Part shown: positions 14,291 through 14,423 of the stretch, piece after piece
Layout: every line of letters begins with the position of its first letter
How positions within the stretch are numbered: position 1 is the first letter of the stretch
Origin: Nitrososphaerales archaeon TH5894
GTDB taxonomy: Archaea; Thermoproteota; Nitrososphaeria; Nitrososphaerales; Nitrososphaeraceae
Length of the DNA: 14,423 bases
Assembly (NCBI GenBank): GCA_014523485.1
Contig: JAATVK010000245.1
Coordinates: 1-14,423 of the forward strand
Direction: 5' to 3'
Notes under the pieces: model-generated
Seen by the model: the letters and a program-made list of their open reading frames with translations, nothing else
What the model was told of the DNA's origin: nothing
The model's database searches: none
Translations under genes and position numbers: made by a program

Positions 14291-14423
14291 GATATTAATT
14301 TATAAATATCAGTCCTTCGATTCTTTAATAAAGGTAGTGTCTTCCTGACTTGGTCGATTCTTTCTCTTTTAATCTCTACAATTTCGATTCCTCTCTTAGC
14401 GCCTAAATCACTAAGAGTAGATC
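14287..14423 (-). CDS. 3' end of an unidentified gene (C-terminal 44 residues)
   Basis: An open frame enters from the right edge and ends at TAA 14287-14289 on the minus strand, giving 44 residues. It reads STLSDLGAKRGIEIVEIKRE, followed by RIDQVRKTLPLLKNRRTDIY and KLIS. The pattern is a beta strand (IEIVEI) followed by an amphipathic, basic helix, as at the end of a compact alpha/beta domain. The stop codon overlaps the convergent topA gene by 4 nt. The fragment is too short to name a family. The frame uses ordinary codons and reads without stops across the edge, so a real gene is likely. Confidence 0.65.
   Translation of the reverse strand, partial: STLSDLGAKRGIEIVEIKRERIDQVRKTLPLLKNRRTDIYKLIS

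Noticed and set aside
1..14423. CRISPR arrays, insertion sequences, integrase attachment sites and rRNA genes
   Set aside because: No regularly spaced repeats, transposase or integrase motifs, or conserved RNA segments were seen on either strand.

Overview
The window looks like archaeal chromosome, most likely from an ammonia-oxidising Thaumarchaeota (Nitrososphaeria). It is very AT-rich. It carries archaeal-type versions of central genes: the bifunctional fructose-1,6-bisphosphate aldolase/phosphatase, a short archaeal triosephosphate isomerase, A/V-type ATPase subunit I, a DPS-like thioferritin, and an archaeal topoisomerase IA with zinc ribbons. Many genes have a TATA-like box about 20-35 nt before the start codon, as expected for leaderless mRNAs. 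Assignment to phylum is inference; a low-GC soil lineage such as Nitrosocosmicus would fit.

Layout. 1-2866 is a surface-sugar block: a small Cys/His protein, a processive membrane glycosyltransferase of family 2 (minus strand) and, divergently, a UDP-sugar dehydrogenase lacking the usual C-terminal domain. 2961-4927 (minus) holds a DPS-like ferritin, a 47-residue membrane protein and a PfkB sugar kinase. 5046-6206 (plus) holds a 46-residue single-span protein followed by a DHH-family phosphoesterase. 6444-7418 is a divergent pair: a PII-like protein with altered ligand loops and an unknown 128-residue protein, with a perfect inverted repeat between them. 7522-9663 is the membrane subunit I of the rotary ATPase, with no other subunit gene nearby. 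9664-9869 is non-coding and contains the best candidate for an unannotated small RNA (minus strand). 9870-10175 is a membrane zinc-ribbon protein. 10222-12052 (minus) is a two-gene gluconeogenesis operon, fbp-tpiA. 12182-14290 is topoisomerase IA, and the window ends in the 3' end of an unidentified convergent gene.

How the genes work together. TpiA balances glyceraldehyde-3-phosphate and DHAP, which the FBP aldolase/phosphatase condenses and dephosphorylates to fructose-6-phosphate, the entry to activated sugars. The glycosyltransferase plus UDP-sugar dehydrogenase pair resembles the minimal set for a uronic-acid-containing exopolysaccharide, but that link is inferred. Three genes (pfkB-like, PII-like, tpiA) appear to start with TTG. 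I found no CRISPR array, insertion sequence, tRNA or rRNA. No clearly new multi-gene system is evident; the most interesting items are the candidate small RNA at about 9688-9764, the short UDP-sugar dehydrogenase beside the glycosyltransferase, the degenerate PII protein and the two small membrane proteins.
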